Source of the DNA: Ptiloglossa arizonensis
Lineage: Eukaryota; Arthropoda; Insecta; Hymenoptera; Colletidae
Length of the DNA stretch: 64,000 nt
Direction: 5' to 3'
NCBI RefSeq assembly: GCF_051014685.1
Contig: NW_027478462.1
Span: 1,116,001-1,180,000, forward strand
Made by a program: the position numbers and the translations under genes. Below the pieces are notes generated by a model, which made no database searches, was not told where the DNA came from, and was given only the letters and a program-made list of their open reading frames with translations. Positions 50,091-61,598 of this stretch are shown piece after piece (position 1 is the first letter of the stretch; each line of letters starts with the position of its first letter).

Positions 50091-51623
50091 TTGAGTTTCT
50101 CAAGCGTTTCTTATATCCAAACTGCCATATCTCGCGAACGGATTGACCAATCCGCAAAATTTCTGTTGCATCTGAAAGTAGAAACTCGCCCGATTACAAC
50201 GGTATGCGCACTTTGTCCCTAGGCCGTTCTAGTTATTCGTTTCAAGCTTCAGAACTGCGCAAATTTTGAGTTTCTCAAGCGTTTCTTACCTCCAAACTGC
50301 CATATCTCGCGAACGGATTGACCAATCCGCAAAATTTCTGTTGCATCTGAAAGTAGAGACTCGCCCGATTACAACGGTGTGAGTAGTTTTCTCCTAGGCC
50401 GCTCCAGTTATTCGTTTCGAGCATCAGAACTACGAAAATTTTGAGTTTCTCAAGCGTTTCTTACCCCTAAACTGCCATATCTCGCGAACGGATTGACCAA
50501 TCGGCAAAATTTCTGTTGCATCTGAAAGTAGAGACTCGCCCGATTACAACGGTATGCGTACTTTTCCCCTAGGCCGTTCAAGTTACTCGTTTCGAGCATC
50601 AGAACTGCGGAAATTTTGAGTTTCTCAAGCGTTTCTTACATCCAAACTGCCATATCTCGCGAACGGATTGACCGATCCGCAAAATTTCTGTTGCATCTGA
50701 AAGTAGAAACTCGCCCGATTACAACGGTATGTGTAGTTTTCCCCTAGGCCGTTCCAGTTATTCGTTTCGAGCATCAGAACTGCGAAAATTTTGAATTTCT
50801 CAAGCGTTTCTTACATCCAAACTGCCATATCTCGCGAACGGATTGACCAATCCGCAAAATTTCTGTTGCATCTGAAAGTAGAAACTCGCCCGATTACAGC
50901 GGTATGCGCACTTTTCCCCTAGGCAGTTCTAGTTATTCGTTTTAAGCATCAGAACTGCGCAAATTTTGAGTTTCTCAAGCGTTTCTTACCTCCAAACTGC
51001 CATATCTCGCGAACGGATTGACCAATCCGCAAAATTTCTGTTGGATCTGAAAGTAGAAACTCGCCCGATTACAACGGTATGCGTACTTTTCCCCTAGGCC
51101 GTTCTAGTTACTCGTTTCGAGCATCAGAACTGCGGAAACTTTGAGTTTCTCAAGCGTTTCTTATATCCAAACTGCCATATCTCGCGAACGGATTGACCAA
51201 TCCGCAAAATTTCTGTTGCATCTGAAAGTAGAGACTCGCCCGATTACAACGGTATGTGTAGTTTTCCCCTAGGCCGTTCCAGTTATTCGTTTCGAGCATC
51301 AGAACTGCGAAAATTTTGAGTTTCTCAAGCGTTTCTTACATCCAAACTGCCATATCTCGCGAACGGATTGACCGATCCGCAAAATTTCTGTTGCATCTGA
51401 AAGTAGAAACTCGCCCGATTACAACGGTATGCGCAATTTTCCCCTAGGCCGTAATAGTTATTCGTTTCAAGCATCAGAACTGCGCAAATTTTGAGTTTCT
51501 CAAGCGTTTCTTACATCCAAGCTGCCATATCTCGCGAACGGATTGACCAATCCGCAAAATTTCTGTTGCATCTGAAAGTAGAAACTCGCCCGATTACAAC
51601 GGTATGCGTACTTTTCCCCTAGG

Positions 51624-53415
51624 CCGCTCAAGTTACTCGTTTCGAGCATCAGAACTGCGAAAATTTTGAGTTTCTCAAGCGTTTCTTATATCCAAACTGC
51701 CATATCTCGCGAACGGATTGACCAATCCGCAAAATTTCTGTTGCATCTGAAAGTAGAAACTCGCCCGATTACAACGGTATGCGCACTTTGTCCCTAGGCC
51801 GTTCTAGTTATTCGTTTCAAGCTTCAGAACTGCGCAAATTTTGAGTTTCTCAAGCGTTTCTTACCTCCAAACTGCCATATCTCGCGAACGGATTGACCAA
51901 TCCGCAAAATTTCTGTTGCATCTGAAAGTAGAAACTCGCCCGATTACAACGGTATGCGTACTTTTCCCCTAGGCCGTTCTAGTTATTCGTTTTAAGCATC
52001 AGAACTGCGCAAATTTTGAGTTTCTCAAGCGTTTCTTACCTCCAAACTGCCATATCTCGCGAACGGATTGACCAATCCGCAAAATTTCTGTTGCATCTGA
52101 AAGTAGAGACTCGCCCGATTACAACGGTATGTGTAGTTTTCTCCTAGGCCGCTCCAGTTATTCGTTTCGAGCATCAGAACTACGAAAATTTTGAGTTTCT
52201 CAAGCGTTTCTTACCCCCAAACTGCCATATCTCGCGAACGGATTGACCAATCGGCAAAATTTCTGTTGCATCTGAAAGTAGAGACTCGCCCGATTACAAC
52301 GGTATGCGTACTTTTCCCCTAGGCCGTTCAAGTTACTCGTTTCGAGCATCAGAACTGCGGAAATTTTGAGTTTCTCAAGCGTTTCTTACATCCAAACTGC
52401 CATATCTCGCGAACGGATTGACCGATCCGCAAAATTTCTGTTGCATCTGAAAGTAGAAACTCGCCCGATTACAACGGTATGTGTAGTTTTCCCCTAGGCC
52501 GTTCCAGTTATTCGTTTCGAGCATCAGAACTGCGAAAATTTTGAATTTCTCAAGCGTTTCTTACATCCAAACTGCCATATCTCGCGAACGGATTGACCAA
52601 TCCGCAAAATTTCTGTTGCATCTGAAAGTAGAAACTCGCCCGATTACAGCGGTATGCGCACTTTTCCCCTAGGCAGTTCTAGTTATTCGTTTTAAGCATC
52701 AGAACTGCGCAAATTTTGAGTTTCTCAAGCGTTTCTTACCTCCAAACTGCCATATCTCGCGAACGGATTGACCAATCCGCAAAATTTCTGTTGCATCTGA
52801 AAGTAGAGACTCGCCCGATTACAACGGTATGTGTAGTTTTCCCCTAGGCCGCTCCAGTTATTCGTTTCGAGCATCAGAACTACGAAAATTTTGAGTTTCT
52901 CAAGCGTTTCTTACCCCCAAACTGCCATATCTCGCGAACGGATTGACCAATCCGCAAAATTTCTGTTGCATCTGAAAGTAGAGACTCGCCCGATTACAAC
53001 GGTATGCGTACTTTTCCCCTAGGCCGCTCAAGTTACTCGTTTCGAGCATCAGAACTGCGAAAATTTTGAGTTTCTCAAGCGTTTCTTATATCCAAACTGC
53101 CATATCTCGCGAACGGATTGACCAATCCGCAAAATTTCTGTTGCATCTGAAAGTAGAAACTCGCCCGATTACAACGGTATGCGCACTTTGTCCCTAGGCC
53201 GTTCTAGTTATTCGTTTCAAGCATCAGAACTGCGCAAATTTTGAGTTTCTCAAGCGTTTCTTACCTCCAAACTGCCATATCTCGCGAACGGATTGACCAA
53301 TCCGCAAAATTTCTGTTGGATCTGAAAGTAGACACTCGCCCGATTACAACGGTATGCGTACTTTTCCCCTAGGCCGTTCTAGTTACTCGTTTCGAGCATC
53401 AGAACTGCGGAAACT
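51624..53415 (+). repeat. Block W, right copy (partner 48299-50090)
   Basis: Right copy of the 19-monomer-offset pair. It runs into block V from 53024, so the last part of this copy is also the start of block V right copy. Between the copies (50091-51623) are shuffled monomers of the same types, including GGTGTGAGTAG near 50378 and CCGTAATAG at 51449. Confidence 0.82.
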
Positions 53416-56348
53416 TTGAGTTTCTCAAGCGTTTCTTACATCCAAACTGCCATATCTCGCGAACGGATTGACCAATCCGCAAAATTTCTGTTGCATCTGA
53501 AAGTAGAGACTCGCCCGATTACAACGGTATGTGTAGTTTTCCCCTAGGCCGTTCCAGTTATTCGTTTCGAGCATCAGAACTGCGAAAATTTTGAGTTTCT
53601 CAAGCGTTTCTTACATCCAAACTGCCATATCTCGCGAACGGATTGACCGATCCGCAAAATTTCTGTTGCATCTGAAAGTAGAAACTCGCCCGATTACAAC
53701 GGTATGCGCAATTTTCCCCTAGGCCGTTCTAGTTATTCGTTTCAAGCATCAGAACTGCGCAAATTTTGAGTTTCTCAAGCGTTTCTTACATCCAAGCTGC
53801 CATATCTCGCGAACGGATTGACCAATCCGCAAAATTTCTGTTGCATCTGAAAGTAGAAACTCGCCCGATTACAACGGTATGCGTACTTTTCCCCTAGGCC
53901 GCTCAAGTTACTCGTTTCGAGCATCAGAACTGCGAAAATTTTGAGTTTCTCAAGCGTTTCTTATATCCAAACTGCCATATCTCGCGAACGGATTGACCAA
54001 TCCGCAAAATTTCTGTTGCATCTGAAAGTAGAAACTCGCCCGATTACAACGGTATGCGCACTTTGTCCCTAGGCCGTTCTAGTTATTCGTTTCAAGCTTC
54101 AGAACTGCGCAAATTTTGAGTTTCTCAAGCGTTTCTTACCTCCAAACTGCCATATCTCGCGAACGGATTGACCAATCCGCAAAATTTCTGTTGCATCTGA
54201 AAGTAGAAACTCGCCCGATTACAACGGTATGCGTACTTTTCCCCTAGGCCGTTCTAGTTATTCGTTTTAAGCATCAGAACTGCGCAAATTTTGAGTTTCT
54301 CAAGCGTTTCTTACCTCCAAACTGCCATATCTCGCGAACGGATTGACCAATCCGCAAAATTTCTGTTGCATCTGAAAGTAGAGACTCGCCCGATTACAAC
54401 GGTATGTGTAGTTTTCCCCTAGGCCGCTCCAGTTATTCGTTTCGAGCATCAGAACTACGAAAATTTTGAGTTTCTCAAGCGTTTCTTACCCCCAAACTGC
54501 CATATCTCGCGAACGGATTGACCAATCGGCAAAATTTCTGTTGCATCTGAAAGTAGAGACTCGCCCGATTACAACGGTATGTGTAGTTTTCCTCTAGGCC
54601 GTTCCAGTTATTCGTTTCGAGCATCAGAACTGCGAAAATTTTGAGTTTCTCAAGCGTTTCTTACATCCAAACTGCCATATCTCGCGAACGGATTGACCAA
54701 TCCGCAAAATTTCTGTTGCATCTGAAAGTAGAAACTCGCCCGATTGCAACGGTATGCGTACTTTTCCCCTAGGCCGTTCAAGATACTCGTTTCGAGCATC
54801 AGAACTGCGGAAATTTTGAGTTTCTCAAGCGTTTCTTACATCCAAGCTGCCATATCTCGCGAACGGATTGATCGATCCGCAAAATTTCTGTTGCATCTGA
54901 AAGTAGAAACTTGCCCGATTACAAAGGTATGCGTACTTTTCCCCTAGGCCGCTCAAGTTACTCGTTTCGAGCATCAGAACTGCGAAAATTTTGAGTTTCT
55001 CAAGCGTTTCTTATATCCAAACTGCCATATCTCGCGAACGGATTGACCAATCCGCAAAATTTCTGTTGCATCTGAAAGTAGAAACTCGCCCGATTACAAC
55101 GGTATGCGCACTTTGTCCCTAGGCCGTTCTAGTTATTCGTTTCAAGCATCAGAACTGCGCAAATTTTGAGTTTCTCAAGCGTTTCTTACCTCCAAACTGC
55201 CATATCTCGCGAACGGATTGACCAATCCGCAAAATTTCTGTTGCATCTGAAAGTAGAAACTCGCCCGATTACAACGGTATGCGTACTTTTCCCCTAGGCC
55301 GTTCAAGTTACTCGTTTCGAGCATCAGAACTGCGGAAATTTTGAGTTTCTCAAGCGTTTCTTACATCCAAACTGCCATATCTCGCGAACGGATTGACCGA
55401 TCCGCAAAATTTCTGTTGCATCTGAAAGTAGAAACTCGCCCGATTACAACGGTATGTGTAGTTTTCCCCTAGGCCGTTCCAGTTATTCGTTTCGAGCATC
55501 AGAACTGCGAAAATTTTGAATTTCTCAAGCGTTTCTTACATCCAAACTTCCATATCTCGCGAACGGATTGACCAATCCGCAAAATTTCTGTTGCATCTGA
55601 AAGTAGAAACTCGCCCGATTACAGCGGTATGCGCACTTTTCCCCTAGGCAGTTCTAGTTATTCGTTTTAAGCATCAGAACTGCGCAAATTTTGAGTTTCT
55701 CAAGCGTTTCTTACCTCCAAACTGCCATATCTCGCGAACGGATTGACCAATCCGCAAAATTTCTGTTGCATCTGAAAGTAGAGACTCGCCCGATTACAAC
55801 GGTATGTGTAGTTTTCCCCTAGGCCGCTCCAGTTATTCGTTTCGAGCATCAGAACTACGAAAATTTTGAGTTTCTCAAGCGTTTCTTACCCCCAAACTGC
55901 CATATCTCGCGAACGGATTGACCAATCCGCAAAATTTCTGTTGCATCTGAAAGTAGAGACTCGCCCGAATACAACGGTATGCGTACTTTTCCCCTAGGCC
56001 GCTCAAGTTACTCGTTTCGAGCATCAGAACTGCGAAAATTTTGAGTTTCTCAAGCGTTTCTTATATCCAAACTGCCATATCTCGCGAACGGATTGACCAA
56101 TCCCCAAAATTTCTGTTGCATCTGAAAGTAGAAACTCGCCCGATTACAACGGTATGCGCACTTTGTCCCTAGGCCGTTCTAGTTATTCGTTTCAAGCATC
56201 AGAACTGCGCAAATTTTGAGTTTCTCAAGCGTTTCTTACCTCCAAACTGCCATATCTCGCGAACGGATTGACCAATCCGCAAAATTTCTGTTGCATCTGA
56301 AAGTAGAAACTCGCCCGAATACAACGGTATGCGTACTTTTCCCCTAGG
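53024..56348 (+). repeat. Block V, right copy (partner 45324-48648)
   Basis: Right copy of the 44-monomer-offset pair. Copy-specific changes include GTAGACACTCG (about 53331), GGAAACTTTG (53374 monomer), CAAACTTCC (about 55547), TCCCCAAAAT (about 56102) and CCCGAATAC (55967 and 56317). The flank on the left (52849) differs from the left copy's flank (45149), which sets the left edge. Confidence 0.87.
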
Positions 56349-57748
56349 CCGTTCAAGTTACTCGTTTCGAGCATCAGAACTGCGAAAATTTTGAGTTTCT
56401 CAAGCGTTTCTTACCTCCAAACTGCCATATCTCGTGAACGGATTGACCAATCCGCAAAATATCTGTTGCATCTGAAAGTAGAGACTCGCCTGATTACAAC
56501 GGTATGTGTAGTTTTCCCCTAGGCCGTTCCAGTTATTCGTTTCGAGCATCAGAACTGCGAAAATTTTGAATTTCTCAAGCGTTTCTTACATCCAAACTGC
56601 CATATCTCGCGAACGGATTGACCAATCCGCAAAATTTCTGTTGCATCTGAAAGTAGAAACCCGCCCGATTACAGCGGTATGCGCACTTTTCCCCTAGGCC
56701 ATTCTAGTGATTCGTTTTAAGCATCAGAACTGCGCAAATTTTGAGTTTCTCAAGCGTTTCTTACCTCCAAACTGCCATATCTCGCGAACGGATTGACCGT
56801 TCCGCAAAATTTCTGTTGCATCTGAAAGTAGAAACTCGCCCGATTACAACGGTATGCGTACTTTTCCCCTAGGCCGTTCCAGTTATTCGTTTCGAGCATC
56901 AGAACTGCGAAAATTTTGAATTTCTCAAGCGTTTCTTACATCCAAACTGCCATATCTCGCGAACGGATTGACCAATCCGCAAAATTTCTGTTGCATCTGA
57001 AAGTAGAAACTCGCCCGATTACAGCGGTATGCGCACTTTTCCCCTAGGCAGTTCTAGTTATTCGTTTTAAGCATCAGAACTGCGCAAATTTTGAGTTTCT
57101 CAAGCGTTTCTTACCTCCAAACTGCCATATCTCGCGAACGGATTGACCAATCCGCAAAATTTCTGTTGCATCTGAAAGTAGAGACTCGCCCGATTACAAC
57201 GGTATGTGTAGTTTTCCCCTAGGCCGCTCCAGTTATTCGTTTCGAGCATCAGAACTACGAAAATTTTGAGTTTCTCAAGCGTTTCTTACCCCCAAACTGC
57301 CATATCTCGCGAACGGATTGACCAATCCGCAAAATTTCTGTTGCATCTGAAAGTAGAGACTCGCCCGATTACAACGGTATGCGTACTTTTCCCCTAGGCC
57401 GCTCAACTTACTCGTTTCGAGCATCAGAACTGCGAAAATTTTGAGTTTCTCAAGCGTTTCTTATATCCAAACTGCCATATCTCGCGAACGGATTGACCAA
57501 TCCGCAAAATTTCTGTTGCATCTGAAAGTAGAAACTCGCCCGATTACAACGGTATGCGCACTTTGTCCCTAGGCCGTTCTAGTTATTCGTTTCAAGCATC
57601 AGAACTGCGCAAATTTTGAGTTTCTCAAGCGTTTCTTACCTCCAAACTGCCATATCTCGCGAACGGATTGACCAATCCGCAAAATTTCTGTTGCATCTGA
57701 AAGTAGAAACTCGCCCGAATACAACGGTATGCGTACTTTTCCCCTAGG

Positions 57749-60150
57749 CCGTTCAAGTTACTCGTTTCGAGCATCAGAACTGCGAAAATTTTGAGTTTCT
57801 CAAGCGTTTCTTACCTCCAAACTGCCATATCTCGCGAACGGATTGACCAATCCGCAAAATATCTGTTGCATCTGAAAGTAGAGACTCGCCCGATTACAAC
57901 GGTATGTGTAGTTTTCCCCTAGGCCGTTCCAGTTATTCGTTTCGAGCATCAGAACTGCGAAAATTTTGAATTTCTCAAGCGTTTCTTACATCCAAACTGC
58001 CATATCTCGCGAACGGATTGACCAATCCGCAAAATTTCTGTTGCATCTGAAAGTAGAAACCCGCCCGATTACAGCGGTATGCGCACTTTTCCCCTAGGCC
58101 GTTCTAGTGATTCGTTTTAAGCATCAGAACTGCGCAAATTTTGAGTTTCTCAAGCGTTTCTTACCTCCAAACTGCCATATCTCGCGAACGGATTGACCGT
58201 TCCGCAAAATTTCTGTTGCATCTGAAAGTAGAAACTCGCCCGATTACAACGGTATGCGTACTTTTCCCCTAGGCCGTTCCAGTTATTCGTTTCGAGCATC
58301 AGAACTGCGAAAATTTTGAGTTTCTCAAGCGTTTCTTACCTCCAAACTGCCATATCTCGCGAACGGATTGACCGATCCGCAAAATTTCTGTTTCATCTGA
58401 AAGTAGAAACTCGCCCGATTACAATGGTATGCGCACTTTTCCCCTAGGCCGTTCTAGTTATTCGTTTCAAGCATCAGAACTTCGCAAATTTTGAGTTTCT
58501 CAAGCGTTTCTTACCTCCAAACTGCCATGTCTCGCGAACGGATTGACCAATCCGCAAAATTTCTGTTGCATCTGAAAGTAGAGACTCGCCCGATTACAAC
58601 GGTATGCGTACTTTTCCCCTAGGCCGTTCAAGTTACTCGTTTCGAGCATCAGAACTGCGAAAATTTTGAGTTTCTCAAGCGTTTCTTATATCCAAACTGC
58701 CATATCTCGCGAACGGATTCACCAATCCGCAAAATTTCTGTTGCATCTGAAAGTAGAAACTCGCCCGATTACAACGGTATGCGCACTTTGCCCCTAGGCC
58801 GTTCTAGTTATTCGTTTCAAGCATCAGAACTGCGGAAATTTTGAGTTTCTCAAGCGTTTCTTACATCCAAACTGCCATATCTCGCGAACGGATTGACCAA
58901 TCCGCAAAATTTCTGTTGCATCTGAAAGTAGAAACTCGCCCGATTACAACGGTATGCGCACTTTGTCCCTAGGCCGTTCTAGTTATTCGTTTCAAGCATC
59001 AGAACTGCGCAAATTTTGAGTTTCTCAAGCGTTTCTTACCTTCAAACTGCCATATCTCGCGAACGGATTGACCAATCGGCAAAATTTCTGTTGCATCTGA
59101 AAGTAGAAACTCGCCCGATTACAACGGTATGCGTACTTTTCCCCTAGGCCGTTCAAGTTACTCGTTTCGAGCATCAGAACTGAGGAAATTTTGAGTTTCT
59201 CAAGCGTTTCTTACATCCAAACTGCCATATCTCGCGAACGGATTCACCAATCCGCAAAATTTCTGTTGCATCTGAAAGTAGAAACTCGCCCGATTACAAC
59301 GGTATGGGCACTTTGCCCCTAGGCCGTTCTAGTTATTCGTTTCAAGCATCAGAACTGCGGAAATTTTGAGTTCCTCAAGCGTTTCTTACATCCAAACTGC
59401 CATATCTCGCGAACGGATTGACCGATCCGCAAAATTTCTGTTGCATCTGAAAGTAGAAACTCGCCCGATTACAACGGTATGTGTAGTTTTCCCCTAGACC
59501 GTTCCAGTTATTCGTTTCGAGCATCAGAACTGCGAAAATTTTGAATTTCTCAAGCGTTTCTTACATCCAAACTGCCATATCTCGCGAACGGATTGACCAA
59601 TCCGCAAAATTTCTGTTGCATCCGAAAGTAGAAACTCGCCCGATTACAGCGGTATGCGCGCTTTTCCCCTAGGCCGTTCTAGTTATTCGTTTTAAGCATC
59701 AGAACTGCGCAAATTTTGAGTTTCTCAAGCGTTTCTTACATCCAAGATGCCATATCTCGCGAACGGATTGACCGATCCGCAAAATTTCTGTTGCATCTGA
59801 AAGTAGAAACTCGCCCGATTACAACGGTATGCGTACTTTTCCCCTAGGCCCTTCAAGTTACTCGTTTCGAGCATCAGAACTGCGAAAATTTTGAGTTTCT
59901 CAAGCGTTTCTTACCTCCAAACTGCCATATCTCGCGAACGGATTGACCAATCCGCAAAATTTCTGTTGCATCTGAAAGTAGAGACTCGCCCGATTACAAC
60001 GGTATGTGTAGTTTTCCCCTAGGCCGCTCCAGTTATTCGTTTCGAGCATCAGAACTACGAAAATTTTGAGTTTCTCAAGCGTTTCTTACCCCCAAACTGC
60101 CATATCTCGCGAACGGATTGACCAATCCGCAAAATTTCTGTTGCTTCTGA
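57749..60150 (+). repeat. Block X, left copy (partner 61599-64000)
   Basis: At least 2.4 kb recurs at an offset of 3850 bp (22 monomers). Shared rare variants include TTCTAGTGATTCG (58099 and 61949), GACCGTTCCG, CCATGTCTCG (about 58527 and 62377), CCTTCAAAC, ACTGAGGAAAT (about 59180 and 63030), TATGGGCAC, GAGTTCCTC, CCTAGACCG, CATCCGAAAG and TTGCTTCTG (about 60142 and 63992). I saw no difference between the copies when checking these markers. A diverged relative of the module lies at 38849-40248. Confidence 0.9.
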
Positions 60151-61598
60151 AAGTAGAAACTCGCCCGATTACAACGGTATGTGTAGTTTTCCCCTAGGCC
60201 GTTCCAGTTATTCGTTTCGAGCATCAGAACTGCGAAAATTTTGAGTTTCTCAAGCGTTTCTTACATCCAAACTGCCATATCTCGCGAACGGATTTACCGA
60301 TCCGCAAAATTTCTGTTGCATCTGAAAGTAGAAACTCGCCCGATTACAACGGTATGCGCAATTTTCCCCTAGGCCGTTCTAGTTATTCGTTTCAAGCATC
60401 AGAACTGCGCAAATTTTGAGTTTCTCAAGCGTTTCTTACATCCAAGCTGCCATATCTCGCAAACGGATTGACCAATCCGCAAAGTTTCTGTTGCATCTGA
60501 AAGTAGGGACTCGCCCGATTACAACGGTATGTGTAGTTTTCCCCTAGGCCGTTCTAGTTATTCGTTTCGAGCATCAGAACTGCGCAAATTTTGTGTTTCT
60601 CAAGCGTTTCTTACCTCCAAACTGCCATATCTCGCGAACGGATTGACCAATCCGCAAAATTTCTGTTGCATCTGAAAGTAGAAACTCGCCCGATTACAAC
60701 GGTATGCGTACTTTTCCCCTAGGCCGTTCAAGTTACTCGTTTCGAGCATCAGAACTGCGGAAATTTTGAGTTTCTCAAGCGTTTCTTACCTCCAAACTGC
60801 CATATCTCGCGAACGGATTTACCAATCCGCAAAATTTCTGTTGCATCTGAAAGTAGAGACTCGCCCGATTACAACGGTATGTGTAGTTTTCCCCTAGGCC
60901 GTTCCAGTTATTCGTTTCGAGCATCAGAACTGCGCAAATTTTGTGTTACTCAAGCGTTTCTTACCTCCAAACTGCCATATCTCGCGAACGGATTGACCAA
61001 TCCGCAAAATTTCTGTTGCATCTGAAAGTAGTGACTCGCCCGATTACAACGGTATGTGTAGTTTTCCCCTAGGCCGTTCCAGTTATTCGTTTCGAGCATC
61101 AGAACTGCGCAAATTTTGTGTTTCTCAAGCGTTTCTTACCTCCAAACTGCCATATCTCGCGAACGGATTGACCAATCCGCAAAATTTCTGTTGCATCTGA
61201 AAGTAGAAACTCGCCCGATTACAACGGTATGCGTACTTTTCCCCTAGGCCGTTCAAGTTACTCGTTTCGAGCATCAGAACTGCGGAAATTTTGAGTTTCT
61301 CAAGCGTTTCTTACCTCCAAACTGCCATATCTCGCGAACGGATTTACCAATCCGCAAAATTTCTGTTGCATCTGAAAGTAGAGACTCGCCCGATTACAAC
61401 GGTATGTGTAGTTTTCCCCTAGGCCGTTCTAGTTATTCGTTTCGAGCATCAGAACTGCGCAAATTTTGTGTTTCTCAAGCGTTTCTTACCTCCAAACTGC
61501 CATATCTCGCGAACGGATTGACCAATCCGCAAAATTTCTGTTGCATCTGAAAGTAGAAACTCGCCCGATTACAACGGTATGCGTACTTTTCCCCTAGG

